From positions 98,759 to 162,758 of the forward strand of contig JAAURB010000001.1 in assembly GCA_012033335.1 (NCBI GenBank): 64,000 bases of DNA. Reading direction: 5' to 3'. Under the pieces are notes generated by a model. That model worked only from the letters and a program-made list of their open reading frames with translations. It was not told the DNA's origin and did no database searches. Below, in pieces: positions 1-9,238 of this stretch. Numbering within the stretch: the first letter of the stretch is position 1; every line of letters starts with the position of its first letter. The stretch comes from Oscillatoriales cyanobacterium RM2_1_1 (GTDB lineage: Bacteria > Cyanobacteriota > Cyanobacteriia > Cyanobacteriales > Microcoleaceae). Position numbers and translations under genes: made by a program.

Positions 1-658
1 CCACAATGGCCAACCAGGACAGTCCTACTCCAATCCGCAATCCTGTAAAGACATAGGGAACCGTTGCCGGGAACAGGACTTTTGTGAAGTACTTATGACG
101 GGGCAATTTCAGCACCCGAGCCACGTTCTTATAGTCTTGGGGAACCTGTTGGGCCCCCACTGCAGTATTGATTAAGACAGGCCAGATTGCTGTAATGAAA
201 ATTACGAAAATTGCCGAGGGTTCGCTTTCTTGAAAGGCCGCCAGGGAAATGGGCAACCAGGCTAGGGGAGGAACCGTTCTCAATACCTGAATAATCGGAT
301 CAAGCGCATCATAAATCACTTGATTAGTGCCAATGACCATGCCAATGGCGATCCCCGCAACCGCCGCCAGACTAAACCCAATGGCAACCCGTTTCAAGCT
401 GGCTAGAATCTGCCAGAATAGCCCTTTGTCCGTACCGCCATTATCAAAAAAGGGATCAATAATCAGTTCCCAGGTATCCTGTAAAACCCGAATCGGCCCG
501 GGTAAAGAAGTGTTGTCTCCCATGCACAGAAGTTGCCAAATCGTTAACAAAATGAGAATGGCAGCCGCTGAAGTGAGAAATTTACGGCTTGATTTCTGGA
601 TGGATTGTAACCACCTGGGAATTGGGGTCTGTTTTCGCGCAAGAGTACTAACAGTCAT
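1..658 (-). CDS. nrtB: Nitrate-type ABC transporter permease (partial)
   Basis: Inner-membrane permease of an ABC importer for nitrate/nitrite, partner of the binding lipoprotein encoded just upstream. It reads leftward from the ATG at 658 and runs off the left edge, so about 219 codons are present and the C-terminus is missing. After a basic N-terminal arm (MTVSTLARKQ) comes a first membrane helix around residues 34-50. Further hydrophobic segments follow, then a stretch containing VARVLKLPRHKYF and VLFPATVPYVFTG, which has the form of the EAA loop that contacts the ATPase. The gap to nrtA is 131 bp and holds a strong hairpin. The nrtC and nrtD ATPases are expected beyond the edge. The bicarbonate permease CmpB is a close relative; the NtcA-like promoter upstream favours nitrate. 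Confidence 0.85.
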   Translation of the reverse strand, partial: MTVSTLARKQTPIPRWLQSIQKSSRKFLTSAAAILILLTIWQLLCMGDNTSLPGPIRVLQDTWELIIDPFFDNGGTDKGLFWQILASLKRVAIGFSLAAVAGIAIGMVIGTNQVIYDALDPIIQVLRTVPPLAWLPISLAAFQESEPSAIFVIFITAIWPVLINTAVGAQQVPQDYKNVARVLKLPRHKYFTKVLFPATVPYVFTGLRIGVGLSWLAIV

Positions 659-734
659 CAGTTTAAGTTTGAATGAAGAACAAATCCGGGGTTGAGTTTA
701 CAACTTGCATTTGATTCTGCCTGGCTGAAGTTGC

Positions 735-771
735 GCTCAAGTCAGATTTCTCAGGGAAATCTGACTTGAGC
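735..771 (-). promoter_or_regulatory. Intercistronic stem-loop between nrtA and nrtB
   Basis: Positions 735-749 and 757-771 are a perfect 15-bp inverted repeat around a 7-nt loop (stem arm GCTCAAGTCAGATTT). It lies between the nrtA stop and the nrtB start within one transcript direction. There is no U-run right after it on the minus strand, so it looks more like an mRNA-stabilising or processing hairpin than a full terminator. That would raise binding protein over permease. The structure is seen; the role is inferred. Confidence 0.6.
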
Positions 772-789
772 TGGCCTGAATTTTTTTTG

Positions 790-2142
790 CTAGATTTTTT
801 TAATTGCTAGGGCACTTAAGTATTCTGTGGGGTTTTCTGGATCAAATTTCACCCCATCAAAGAAGGTTTCTATGCCACGGGAGGTGCTAGCGGGAATGGC
901 CGCTTCCTGACCAATTGCCTTAGCCGCTTCTTGCCAGAGATCTTCCCGATTCACCGCATCAACTAATGCTTTGGTGTCGGTATCGGGTGGCAGATAGCCC
1001 CAGCGAATATTTTCCGTCAGGAACCACAGATCATGACTCTTGAAAGGATAAGAAGCATTGTCCCGCCAGTATTTCTGCATTAACTCCCGGCCCTCTGCCT
1101 CAGGAATGGTTCGCAAGCCCATTTCATAGATGCCTTTGGAGCGATCAATGATGTCTTCTACTGGAACCTTGAACCACTCTCGTCCAGAGACAATTTGACA
1201 CATTTCTTCTTTGTTTTCATCAGCATCGCACCACTGTTGCGCTTCTAAAACCGCCATCAATAATGCCTTGGCAGCCTTGGGGTTTTGATCCACCCAGTCT
1301 GCTCTCATGCCAAAAGCCTTTTCAGGGTGGTTTTTCCAGAGTTCCCCAGTTGTTAGAGCGTTGTAGCCCACATCCTGGTTAATGGTCTGCAAAGGCCAGG
1401 GTTCTCCTACACAGAAAGATTCCATCGCTCCAACTTTGACGTTGGCCACCATTTGGGCCGGTGGCACAACAATGGTGGAAACATCTACATCAGGATTAAT
1501 TCCCCCTGCAGCCAGCCAATAGCGAATCCACATGTCATGGGTTCCGCCGGGAAAAGTCATGGCGCACTTGATTTCAGGGTTGGTGGCTTTCTTGGCCTCA
1601 AACGCAGCTTTGAGGGGAGTACTATCTAAGCCAATTTGTAAATCTCTGTATTCATTGGACAACTGAATTCCCTGGCCATTCACATTTAGTCGGGCCAGAA
1701 TGTACATGGGGAGCTTAGTGCCACCGGTAACAGTGCCATTTGAAATCAAATAGGGCATCGGAGTCAAAATATGGGCTCCATCAATTCCGCCGCCCGCAGA
1801 ACCTAGCACCAAATTATCACGGGTTGTGCCCCAGGAAGCCTGCTTGGTCACTTCAACATCGGGCATTCCATACTTGGCAAACATGCCCTTTTCCTTGGCA
1901 ATGATCAGGGGGGCAGAATCCGTCAGAGCAATGAATCCCAGCTTTGCCGTGGTGACTTCAGGAGCATCTCCGGCGGCCACAGGGCCAGGAGTTCCAGTGG
2001 GACTGGCTGGGGTGGCCTCGGGGGAAGCAGGAGTTTGGGTCGTTTGGGTGCTGGTGGTACAGCCATGCAAAATCATCGCACTGGCGGCGGTAGCTCCAGC
2101 GGTAGAAATGAACTTGCGTCTAGAAATTTTACTCATTGACAT
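790..2142 (-). CDS. nrtA: Nitrate ABC transporter substrate-binding lipoprotein
   Basis: Periplasmic binding protein of the NrtA/CmpA family (450 residues, normal length), which captures nitrate/nitrite for the NrtB-NrtC-NrtD importer. The N-terminus has a twin-arginine-like SRRKFI (residues 7-12) and a lipobox ending LHGC (Cys28), then a Pro/Thr/Ala linker to about residue 58. The binding domain opens with AKLGFIALTDSAPL and includes WGTTRDN and GIDGAHILTPMPYL, hallmark stretches of the family. It is the first gene of the leftward unit with nrtB downstream. The leader carries an NtcA-like site, so induction under nitrogen limitation is expected. The bicarbonate-binding CmpA is the main alternative; sequence alone does not exclude it. 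Confidence 0.88.
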   Translation of the reverse strand: MSMSKISRRKFISTAGATAASAMILHGCTTSTQTTQTPASPEATPASPTGTPGPVAAGDAPEVTTAKLGFIALTDSAPLIIAKEKGMFAKYGMPDVEVTKQASWGTTRDNLVLGSAGGGIDGAHILTPMPYLISNGTVTGGTKLPMYILARLNVNGQGIQLSNEYRDLQIGLDSTPLKAAFEAKKATNPEIKCAMTFPGGTHDMWIRYWLAAGGINPDVDVSTIVVPPAQMVANVKVGAMESFCVGEPWPLQTINQDVGYNALTTGELWKNHPEKAFGMRADWVDQNPKAAKALLMAVLEAQQWCDADENKEEMCQIVSGREWFKVPVEDIIDRSKGIYEMGLRTIPEAEGRELMQKYWRDNASYPFKSHDLWFLTENIRWGYLPPDTDTKALVDAVNREDLWQEAAKAIGQEAAIPASTSRGIETFFDGVKFDPENPTEYLSALAIKKI

Positions 2143-2554
2143 GTTTAAAAACTAAGGGTTGACAGTTTGACAACTCAAGCATGACTTACAAAACTTTTTG
2201 TAGGAAAAACTCTCAGCTTCCTAATCAAAAGCTTAGAAAAAATTGCCGTAGACAATAGAATTTTGCTGGTAATTTGCTGAAGCTGAGAGCCTTTTAGACT
2301 CAACGGGCTAGAGGCGCATAACCAACTCAAAATCACCTGAAACTACTTGTCTCTTGAGTAGATGCCACTTCAGAGAGTACAACAACACTGCGATCAACCT
2401 ACCCTCTAACAAATGATTAATTCTTGAGTGATAATCACTTGAATATTTATCAATATAAGCTCAAAAGGGACTTGATTGACCATCATGACCAGTGCAATAC
2501 CAAAGCTGGAAAAGTACTTACTCCTCTTTAAAATTAATTTGGACTTAACTTGAT

Positions 2555-2596
2555 AATTTACAATCTTTTACACTGAAAAATGTATCGTTTATAACA
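2555..2596 (-). promoter_or_regulatory. NtcA-type promoter of the nrt unit
   Basis: TGTATCGTTTATAACA (2581-2596) contains GT-N10-AC, the core of the NtcA box GTA-N8-TAC with one half-site imperfect. On the minus strand, 21 nt downstream, is TAAATT (2560-2555), matching the TAN3T -10 element usual for NtcA-activated promoters. No other NtcA-like site was seen in this gap. Transcription from here would leave a leader of roughly 400 nt before nrtA. Confidence 0.5.
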
Positions 2597-2801
2597 AAAA
2601 ACCAACTAATTTTAAAAAAACGCATCACTTCCTCTATTTTTTTGCATAAGTCAAGAATCCCTGACTAGTGCAAACTTTCTAGCCTCCCGTGGCGATGAAG
2701 TAGCCCTTGAATTATGATTAAGCTTAGGGACTGCTTAGAGTATCTTTATGGCTCCAGAAATGTGCTCCTGAGAATGTTCCCTGTTGACTGACAAAACTCT
2801 C

Positions 2802-2879
2802 TCGCCCTCATCCCCAACCCCTCTCCCTCTCTGGGAGAGGGGAGATCTTTATCTGGTTCCCTCTCCCAAGTTTTGGGAC
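2802..2879. repeat. CCCTCTCCC-type palindromic repeat
   Basis: The core is a 10-bp perfect stem, CCCCTCTCCC (2818-2827) and GGGAGAGGGG (2833-2842), preceded by GCCCTCATCCCCAAC and followed by a second CCCTCTCCC. This pattern is a common dispersed intergenic repeat in filamentous cyanobacteria (recognised from memory). It is not followed by a U-run. Confidence 0.6.
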
Positions 2880-3000
2880 AGTGGCGATAAACCAAAAAAA
2901 AGGCTTCAGGCTGACGATTCAGACCCTGAAACCTTGTATTTTGATCATGTATTTTGATCAGTTTAGTTTGACGAATCAATTCGATGAATTAATCCGTTGT

Positions 3001-3696
3001 CTAGGCTTTCCGCTTCAGTAAAGATCCGGCACCCAATCCTCCGAGGGTGAGCAAACCCAATACAGAAGCAGGTTCAGGAACACTGGTGGGAGTGGCCGGA
3101 TTAACAGAAATAGCATTCACGTCGAAGCCATCTCGATCTTTTAGGTCTGCTGATTTGTCCACTAGCAAGATGTACTTGTACAAGTTGCTATTGCCGATAT
3201 TGATGGTCGCCCCAGATCCAGCTACACCGTCTTTCTGGTTGGTGTCATAGGCTCCATCCGCAATATTCTTGACTCGACCCACATCAAACCAATTACCACT
3301 CCCCAGGGTGGACGCTAAATCCCCTGCCGCGAAATCCAGGTCAGTTCCCACGTAAACTTCAACCTGTTCGTCATAGTCACTTTGCTTGTTCTTAAACCCC
3401 CAAGTGGTTTCCCAGAGGGTAATATCCCCGGAGAACCAGGTGTCAAAGCTGAAAATCCCCCAACCGCCAACTCCGAGGCTGAGGAAATCCTTGGTTCCAT
3501 CTGCTTGAGGCGCACCAAGGACATTATCTGTATTGCTTCTCGCCGCTGTCTTGGTCGCGTTATTGAAGTTAAATTTCCCCTGATTGTAATACTCAACCTT
3601 GGTGGCGAAAGTCCCAGCCAAAGAAGGTGCAGCAACCAGAGTGATTGCAGCTAGAGAAATAGGAACTGATAGCAAGAGCTTAGAAATTTTATTCAT
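3001..3696 (-). CDS. PEP-CTERM sorting-domain protein
   Basis: Exported protein of 231 residues. I chose the ATG at 3696 because it begins a classic signal peptide (MNKISKLLLSVP, hydrophobic core, cleavage after APSLA). An upstream in-frame ATG at 3780 would add 28 residues before it. The C-terminus has the exosortase signature: SVPEPASVLGLL, a Gly/Leu-rich helix, and KRKA at the end. The middle contains a YNQGKFNFNN segment and many Asp/Gly residues, and has no family I can name. Exosortase substrates are cut and transferred to the outer surface or matrix. No exosortase gene lies in this window. It stands alone between long gaps. Confidence 0.8.
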   Translation of the reverse strand: MNKISKLLLSVPISLAAITLVAAPSLAGTFATKVEYYNQGKFNFNNATKTAARSNTDNVLGAPQADGTKDFLSLGVGGWGIFSFDTWFSGDITLWETTWGFKNKQSDYDEQVEVYVGTDLDFAAGDLASTLGSGNWFDVGRVKNIADGAYDTNQKDGVAGSGATINIGNSNLYKYILLVDKSADLKDRDGFDVNAISVNPATPTSVPEPASVLGLLTLGGLGAGSLLKRKA

Positions 3697-4147
3697 TGAG
3701 ATCACCATCTGATGGATAAAGTTAAGAACTAAATGTATGCCTTCAGTTCTTAAGGTATCTTCTATCCCAATCTCAAACAACCGGAAAAATACGGATTTAA
3801 CAAGGGATTACTCAGTAATTTCTACAGGTATCAGGCTGTTATCAACATTTCCCGTCCTGATACATATTGATACCTATATCTAGCTTTTAATTACACTCTA
3901 TAGTGATCCCATCTGAATAGGGATTTAGGTAAAGCCTGTTTAGATGAGAGACTCAACCGCGCCCCAAACCTATAGAACACCCTCTAAACTATTATCAAAT
4001 CAGATATAAATCCTGTGGTGCAGGATCTTGCTTGCTGGAAAACATACAGGCAAGATGTCTGCTAAAAAAACAGCCGTCTCGGCTGTTCTACAAATAAAGC
4101 TGGGCTCACTGCACCGTCTCACTTGTCAAGCCCCAAACTCAAACTGT
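3697..4147. other. Intergenic region with dispersed repeat
   Basis: This 451-bp gap between two leftward genes should hold the promoter of the PEP-CTERM gene at its left end. Its right half is one copy of the CTGTGG...GGCTGTT dispersed repeat. I see no open frame with coding character. Confidence 0.55.
3994..4091 (+). repeat. CTGTGG/GGCTGTT dispersed repeat, copy A
   Basis: The unit runs ATCAAATCAGAT, then AATCCTGTGGTGCAGGATC, then a GCTTGCTGG block, and ends in a small palindrome AACAGCCGTCTCGGCTGTT. Related copies are at 5072-5142 (reverse), 24135-24205, 24236-24277 and 39910-39982. They are intergenic and share block order, which marks a mobile or miniature repeat family. Confidence 0.7.
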
Positions 4148-4948
4148 TCAAACTCCCTCTAACCAGGATGAAAAGGGTTGGGTAAACTGGGCCAGAGACA
4201 AGAGCTGAATATCTAAGGATTGACTTGCTGAATCCCTCTCTGCTTGGGTATTGTAGCCCCAATCTCCCAGAAACAACTGGACATTGCTCAGATCGGATTG
4301 CTGTTGCACCGATAGTAAGGTTTGGATCCGATCCTCAACAAACCAGATCCTCGGGGCTGGATTAGATTGGGCGGACAATTCCCGCAGCGTTTGATGCTTG
4401 GGACGCTGATGACCTTTGCCAAAAACCAGGCCCTCTGGCATTTCAATTCCAGCTTGTTGGAGGAGCGATCGCGTAAATCGTTCTTCTTTAGTGGTGATAA
4501 TAAACAGCTTGACGGGGCTGTGTAAGACTTGCTCAATTCTTGCAATGACTCCTGGATAAAACTGATGCTGGGACAGCCAATCCGCTAAATCTTCGGCAAT
4601 CCATTGATCCCGAACCTGATCTAGCTTTGGCCCCAGGACACTCGCCTCCAGGTTGTCCGTTTTCACAAATTGCTGGACAATATCAGGCCAATTCCCTAAG
4701 ATTTCCGCTTCGGGTATTCCCTGGATTAAAGCCCGCAGTAAGACAGGCATTTCCCAGCCCGTCTCAATGACTGGTCGAGTCCGGTAGAATCGTTCGGCCA
4801 ATTGATTGATCAATTCAGGGGTCGGTTCGGGATCGAATGGTGACCAAACCTGGCAATAGGTGCGCCAGGCGGTCTGAAAGTATTCAATCATGCCGTCACA
4901 AAGTACCCCATCAAAGTCTAGGGCTAAAATTTCAGGTTGATCAGTCAT
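4148..4948 (-). CDS. HAD-superfamily hydrolase
   Basis: Cytosolic phosphatase-like protein of 266 residues. Motif I is LALDFDGVLCDG with nucleophile Asp11 and acid/base Asp13. Motif II is the Thr in FIITTKEE, motif III the Lys in GKGHQRPKH, and motif IV the acidic pair in IWFVEDRIQTL. The sequence between motifs I and II forms an all-helical cap, as in phosphoglycolate-phosphatase-like (C1 cap) members. Such HAD proteins are conserved in cyanobacteria, and the substrate cannot be read from sequence. It stands alone and reads leftward, with dispersed repeats on both sides. The start at 4948 is the only good ATG before motif I. Confidence 0.8.
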   Translation of the reverse strand: MTDQPEILALDFDGVLCDGMIEYFQTAWRTYCQVWSPFDPEPTPELINQLAERFYRTRPVIETGWEMPVLLRALIQGIPEAEILGNWPDIVQQFVKTDNLEASVLGPKLDQVRDQWIAEDLADWLSQHQFYPGVIARIEQVLHSPVKLFIITTKEERFTRSLLQQAGIEMPEGLVFGKGHQRPKHQTLRELSAQSNPAPRIWFVEDRIQTLLSVQQQSDLSNVQLFLGDWGYNTQAERDSASQSLDIQLLSLAQFTQPFSSWLEGV

Positions 4949-5374
4949 GATTTTTGAGAGGCTGAGTGATTTGCAACCTCAAGCTACCATAGGATTTCTC
5001 GGTTGGCGATGGGAAAATGCCCTGTCGAGAAATTGCCTGAGGATTATGGATTAAATATGGATTAAATAAGCGTAGAACAGCCGGAACGGCTGTTTCCTGG
5101 CAGGCAAGATGCCTGAACCACAGGATTTGTGATGATTTGATAGACGTTCTCAGGCAAGGGTTGATGTGTTCTAGAGAACCGACTTCAAACCAAACAATTT
5201 TGTAGAATTATAAAATATGAATTTTTTAGTGGAAATTTCAGCGGAAATTTTCAAGATTTCAAGCCCGATCTAGTCTCAGGTGTTGACTGCTTGCTTAAGT
5301 CCTTCCTAAAGACAGAGCAAACCCCCCATTTTATTCGTGATCATGAGCAAGTGATTTATCAGGAGATTTAGACT
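4949..5374. other. Divergent intergenic region
   Basis: This 426-bp gap separates divergent genes, so both promoters should be here. It contains repeat copy B. The right end carries AGGAG (5361-5365), nine bases before the ATG of the NADH dehydrogenase. Confidence 0.55.
5072..5142 (-). repeat. CTGTGG/GGCTGTT dispersed repeat, copy B
   Basis: Reverse-oriented copy. On the plus strand it reads GAACAGCCGGAACGGCTGTT, then GCAGGCAAGATGCCTG, then CCACAGGATTTGTGATGATT. Read on the minus strand it has the same block order as copies A and E. Confidence 0.7.
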
Positions 5375-6691
5375 ATGTCTGATGCCAATTCCAATTCTCC
5401 TCATCACGTAGTGATTGTTGGAGGCGGCTTTGCGGGACTCCATGCCGCCAAAGACCTGGGTCGAGCCCCGCTGAAAGTCACCCTGGTAGACAAGCGTAAC
5501 TTTCATCTGTTTCAGCCCCTGTTATATCAGGTGGCAACCGGTAGTTTGTCCCCTGGGGATATTGCCTCTCCGATTCGGATGGTGTTGAGTCGGAACCAGA
5601 ATACTCAAGTCTTGATGGCAGAGGCGACCGATATCATTCCGGCAGAACGCAAGCTGGTATTGCGGGATGGGGAACTCACCTACGACACCCTGATCATTGC
5701 CACGGGAGTCAGCCATTATTACTTCGGCAATGACCACTGGGAACCTCTAGCCCCCGGACTAAAAACCCTGGAGAATGCCCTGGAAATTCGCAAGCGGATC
5801 TTTGCGGCGTTTGAGCAGGCGGAACGAGAAGCCGATCCGCAAAAGCGGCAAGCTTTGCTAACTTTTATTGTGGTGGGGGCAGGCCCTACCGGGGTGGAGT
5901 TGGCGGGGGCTCTAGCTGAAATTGCCTATCGGATTCTGAAGGATAATTTTCGCAGTATTGACACAGCCGAAACTCAAATTTTACTTTTAGAAGGCATGGA
6001 TCGGGTGCTTCCCCCCTACACCCCTGATCTCTCCGCCAAAGCAGAAACCGCTTTGAATCAGTTGGGGGTAGTTGTCCGCACCAAAACCCTAGTGACCAAT
6101 ATTGCAGGGGAAATCGTCACGGTTAAATCCGGGGATCACACAGAACAAATTGCGGCGAAGACTATTTTGTGGGCGGCTGGAGTCAAGGCATCGCCCTTGG
6201 GTAAGCTGATTGGTGATCGAACTGGGGCAGAGTTGGATCGGTCGGGTCGAGTGATTGTGGAACCTGACCTGAGTGTGAAAGATCATCCCAATATTTTTGT
6301 GATTGGAGACTTGGCCAATTTTCCCCATCAGGGAGAACGTCCCCTGCCCGGGGTTGCCCCCGTTGCCATTCAGCAAGGGGTCTATGTGGCGAAGTTGGTT
6401 CAGCAGCGCTTGAAGGGTAAGACCTTAGCCAAACCGTTTTACTACAAAGACTATGGCAGCCTGGCGGTGATTGGCCGCAATCAAGCCGTAGTGGATCTAA
6501 AATTTGCCCGATTCTCTGGATTTCCTGCCTGGTTTGCCTGGATATTTGCCCATATTTTGTTCATCATTGAGTTTGATAATAAACTATTAATCATGATTCA
6601 GTGGGCCTGGCGGTACTTCACAGCAGAGGGAGGAGCCCGGTTGATAACCAATCCAGAGGAGGCCAAAGAAAAGTCAACGGTTCAGGTTTAG
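5375..6691 (+). CDS. Type II NADH dehydrogenase (NDH-2 family)
   Basis: Single-subunit flavoprotein of 438 residues that passes electrons from NAD(P)H to membrane quinone without proton pumping. The N-terminal FAD-binding Rossmann motif is VVIVGGGFAGLHAAK (residues about 12-26). RNFHLFQPLLYQVATG follows and is typical of NDH-2. A second nucleotide-binding motif, VVGAGPTGVELAG, lies near residue 167 for NADH. The third conserved stretch, IFVIGDLA, contacts FAD. The C-terminus has hydrophobic and amphipathic helices (WIFAHILFIIEF) that fit membrane attachment. AGGAG lies nine bases before the ATG. Cyanobacteria usually have several Ndb paralogues, and I cannot assign which one this is. Confidence 0.88.
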   Translation: MSDANSNSPHHVVIVGGGFAGLHAAKDLGRAPLKVTLVDKRNFHLFQPLLYQVATGSLSPGDIASPIRMVLSRNQNTQVLMAEATDIIPAERKLVLRDGELTYDTLIIATGVSHYYFGNDHWEPLAPGLKTLENALEIRKRIFAAFEQAEREADPQKRQALLTFIVVGAGPTGVELAGALAEIAYRILKDNFRSIDTAETQILLLEGMDRVLPPYTPDLSAKAETALNQLGVVVRTKTLVTNIAGEIVTVKSGDHTEQIAAKTILWAAGVKASPLGKLIGDRTGAELDRSGRVIVEPDLSVKDHPNIFVIGDLANFPHQGERPLPGVAPVAIQQGVYVAKLVQQRLKGKTLAKPFYYKDYGSLAVIGRNQAVVDLKFARFSGFPAWFAWIFAHILFIIEFDNKLLIMIQWAWRYFTAEGGARLITNPEEAKEKSTVQV

Positions 6692-6796
6692 GGAGGAGGG
6701 GTTTTTAAAAATTTAGTCAGAACTCAAAATAGAAAGCCCTTCAACCCTTAGAATAGGTGACATAATCAATCCTGTACGAACAGGGTCAGGCTCCCT

Positions 6797-9226
6797 ATGG
6801 TTACCAGCCAACTTCTTGATAGACGCTATCAAATTTTAGAGGTTCTCGAATCCACGGACATTGGCAAAACCTATTTAGCCAGGGATACCCGCCGCCCCGG
6901 TGATTCTTTCTGCTTTGTCAAGCATTTACATCTGGCTGCTGAGGATCCGGAATTTGTAGATATTGTCCGGCGGCGGTTTCAACAGGAAGCCCAGATTTTA
7001 GAAAAGCTCTCGGAACATGACCAGATTCCCCAATTGCTGGCTTATTTCGAGGAGGATCGGGAGTTCTATCTGGTGGAATCCTATGTTGAGGGCCAATCCC
7101 TGGCAGCGGAAATCCAACCGGGCCATCCTCAACCCCAGGATCAGGTGATTCGGATTCTGATGGAAGTCTTAGATATCCTGATCTTTGTCCATGGCTATGG
7201 GGTGATTCATCGCGACATCAAACCTGGAAACCTCTCCCGGCGAAATTTAGATGGGAAGGTGGTTTTGCTGGATTTTGGTGTAGTCAAGGAGATTAACCTG
7301 CACGAGCATCACAATCCCCGCACGGCTCGAGTGGGAACCCTGGAATACATGCCAGTGGAGCAGTTTGAGGGCCATCCCCAGCTCAATAGTGATATCTATG
7401 CCCTGGGAATGATCGCTATTCAAGCCTTGACCGGATTACCGATCTATGAACTCCGCCGCCTCCGGGAAACCAATCAATCCAATGGCCGAGAAATTTCCTG
7501 GCGACATCTGGCCATCGTCAGCCCGGAATTGGGAGATATTATCGACAAAATGGTGCGCTACGATCACCACCAACGCTATCAATCGGCGGGGGAAGCCCTA
7601 GCGGATCTGCGGCGACTCAGCGATCGCCCCCAAACCACCGCCGCCAAGCTAGAGGTCTATCGCAGTGAAGTTCGCCGCTGTGCTGACCATCGGGGAGACA
7701 TCTCAGTGGTGGGTCGAAAGATTCTGGATGAAATGCGATTGAGTCTAGATCTGACACCAGAGGACGTTGAGGCGATTGAAGATGAAATTCTCAATCCCTA
7801 TCGCAAATATTACGAGAAAGGTGAACGCTATGAACAAGCCTTAGCGGGGGCAGTCAATCAGGAATATCCCCTGAGCCTAGAGACCCTCGAGGAGCTCAAG
7901 CGGCTGCAACAAATTCTCGGGATCAGCGATGAAGATGTCGCTATCATTGAGCAGAACATCCTGCCAAAATCCTTCTGGGATCAAGTCCTAGAAATCCTCC
8001 GGGGGAAACCCGCTGCCATTGTGCGATCGCCGGTTTCCCGGCGTTCTATTGCCACCCCTTTGGTACGGCGAACCTCCCCGAGTCCCTGGATCCTGGTGGG
8101 GACTGGACTAGCTGCCCTATTAGCCATTGGCCTGGCGATTCCTGAATATCAGAGACGGCAAGATCTAGCGGTGGCTCGCCAGCAACAGCAACAACTCGAT
8201 CAGCAACAGCTTGAGCGGGTGAAGTTGATTGCGGATCGGGGAAATTATGAACTGTGTGTGGGTGAAGCCGTTAAGGTACCAGAAGCCTCGACTGAATTTG
8301 TGGCCATGCAAACTCTCTTGCAGCGGTGTCAGGATGCTCTGAATTGGAGAATTCCTCAGGTTCAGAACTTTGCCCAACTTCCCAGTCCGGTAAATGCCAT
8401 AGCCTTTAGCCCCGATGGTAAAAATTTAGCCAGTGGCACTCAAGATGGTTTCGTGCGGATTTGGGATACCGGAACCGGTAAGGTTATGGCCACTCTGGAG
8501 GGGGATGCCTCGCCGATCTGGACAGTGAACTATAGCCCTGATGGCCAGGAACTGGCATCTGGCAGTGACCAGTGGCGAATTTTAGAGTGGAACCTGGTCA
8601 ACCAGGAATTATTTATTCCCCTGGAACATGCCGGGCCAATCTGGGCGGTTGATATCAGTCCCAACGAACAAACCATTGCCAGTGCCAGCAGCGATCTGAC
8701 GGTGCGGGTGTGGGATCGGCAAAGTGGATTGGTATTGTTTAATTTTCCAGTCCACAAAGATGTGGTTTATGCCGTGGCCTTTAGTCCTGATGGTACTCGG
8801 ATTGTCAGCGGTTCCCAAGACAAAACGATCAAAGTCATGAGCCTGGAAACGGGGGAGGTGCTCCATAGCCTGGAAGACCATACAGAAGGGGTACGGGCCC
8901 TGGCAATCAGTCCCAATGGCCAGACTATTGTGAGTGGCAGTTTTGATGATACGGTGAAGGTCTGGAACCTGGAAACTGGGAAATTGATCCAGACATTGGC
9001 AGGGCATTCGGGGGACGTGGTATCGGTGGCCATTAGTCCCGATGGGCGGCTAATTGCCAGTGGCAGCGTCGATCGCACGGTTAAAGTTTGGGATCTGGCG
9101 ACGGGGGAATTGCTTAACACGTTGACAGGTCATACCAATGAAGTGGACACAGTGGTGTTTAGTCCGGATAGTCGGGTGCTAGCAAGTAGTGGCCAGGATC
9201 AAGAAATCAAATTTTGGCGACAGTAA
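6797..9226 (+). CDS. Ser/Thr protein kinase with WD40 propeller
   Basis: Membrane-anchored Hanks-type kinase of 809 residues. The kinase domain (about 10-275) has Lys42 in FVKHL, catalytic Asp140 in HRDIKPGN and Asp159 in DFG, so it should be active. APE is replaced by MPVEQF, as is common in cyanobacterial members. A helical linker (about 290-400) leads to one membrane helix near residues 430-450, then a Gln-rich stretch. From about residue 531 there are seven WD40 repeats with FSPDG...SGS...VWD signatures, enough for one seven-bladed propeller outside the membrane. Such proteins are thought to couple sensing to cytosolic phosphorylation. A small membrane protein starts 13 bp downstream, so the two are likely co-transcribed. 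Confidence 0.88.
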   Translation: MVTSQLLDRRYQILEVLESTDIGKTYLARDTRRPGDSFCFVKHLHLAAEDPEFVDIVRRRFQQEAQILEKLSEHDQIPQLLAYFEEDREFYLVESYVEGQSLAAEIQPGHPQPQDQVIRILMEVLDILIFVHGYGVIHRDIKPGNLSRRNLDGKVVLLDFGVVKEINLHEHHNPRTARVGTLEYMPVEQFEGHPQLNSDIYALGMIAIQALTGLPIYELRRLRETNQSNGREISWRHLAIVSPELGDIIDKMVRYDHHQRYQSAGEALADLRRLSDRPQTTAAKLEVYRSEVRRCADHRGDISVVGRKILDEMRLSLDLTPEDVEAIEDEILNPYRKYYEKGERYEQALAGAVNQEYPLSLETLEELKRLQQILGISDEDVAIIEQNILPKSFWDQVLEILRGKPAAIVRSPVSRRSIATPLVRRTSPSPWILVGTGLAALLAIGLAIPEYQRRQDLAVARQQQQQLDQQQLERVKLIADRGNYELCVGEAVKVPEASTEFVAMQTLLQRCQDALNWRIPQVQNFAQLPSPVNAIAFSPDGKNLASGTQDGFVRIWDTGTGKVMATLEGDASPIWTVNYSPDGQELASGSDQWRILEWNLVNQELFIPLEHAGPIWAVDISPNEQTIASASSDLTVRVWDRQSGLVLFNFPVHKDVVYAVAFSPDGTRIVSGSQDKTIKVMSLETGEVLHSLEDHTEGVRALAISPNGQTIVSGSFDDTVKVWNLETGKLIQTLAGHSGDVVSVAISPDGRLIASGSVDRTVKVWDLATGELLNTLTGHTNEVDTVVFSPDSRVLASSGQDQEIKFWRQ

Positions 9227-9238
9227 TCGCTTTTTTGG

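Larger units (their letters stand above)
2143..3000. other. Intergenic region upstream of nrtA
   Basis: This 858-bp gap is AT-rich in its middle (2500-2650) and holds the NtcA-like promoter and, at its right end, a GC-rich palindromic repeat. The only open frame (2746-2979, minus) lies over the repeat and has no family resemblance, so I see no gene here. Confidence 0.6.

Noticed and set aside
2746..2979. 77-codon frame on the minus strand
   Set aside because: It lies over the CCCTCTCCC palindromic repeat and has no domain or ribosome site.
6797..9226. Possible start of a defence island (kinase, CHAT, SNF2 helicase in one region)
   Set aside because: The genes are separated by housekeeping genes (gnd, pnp), have long gaps and no shared operon, so a linked defence system is not supported.
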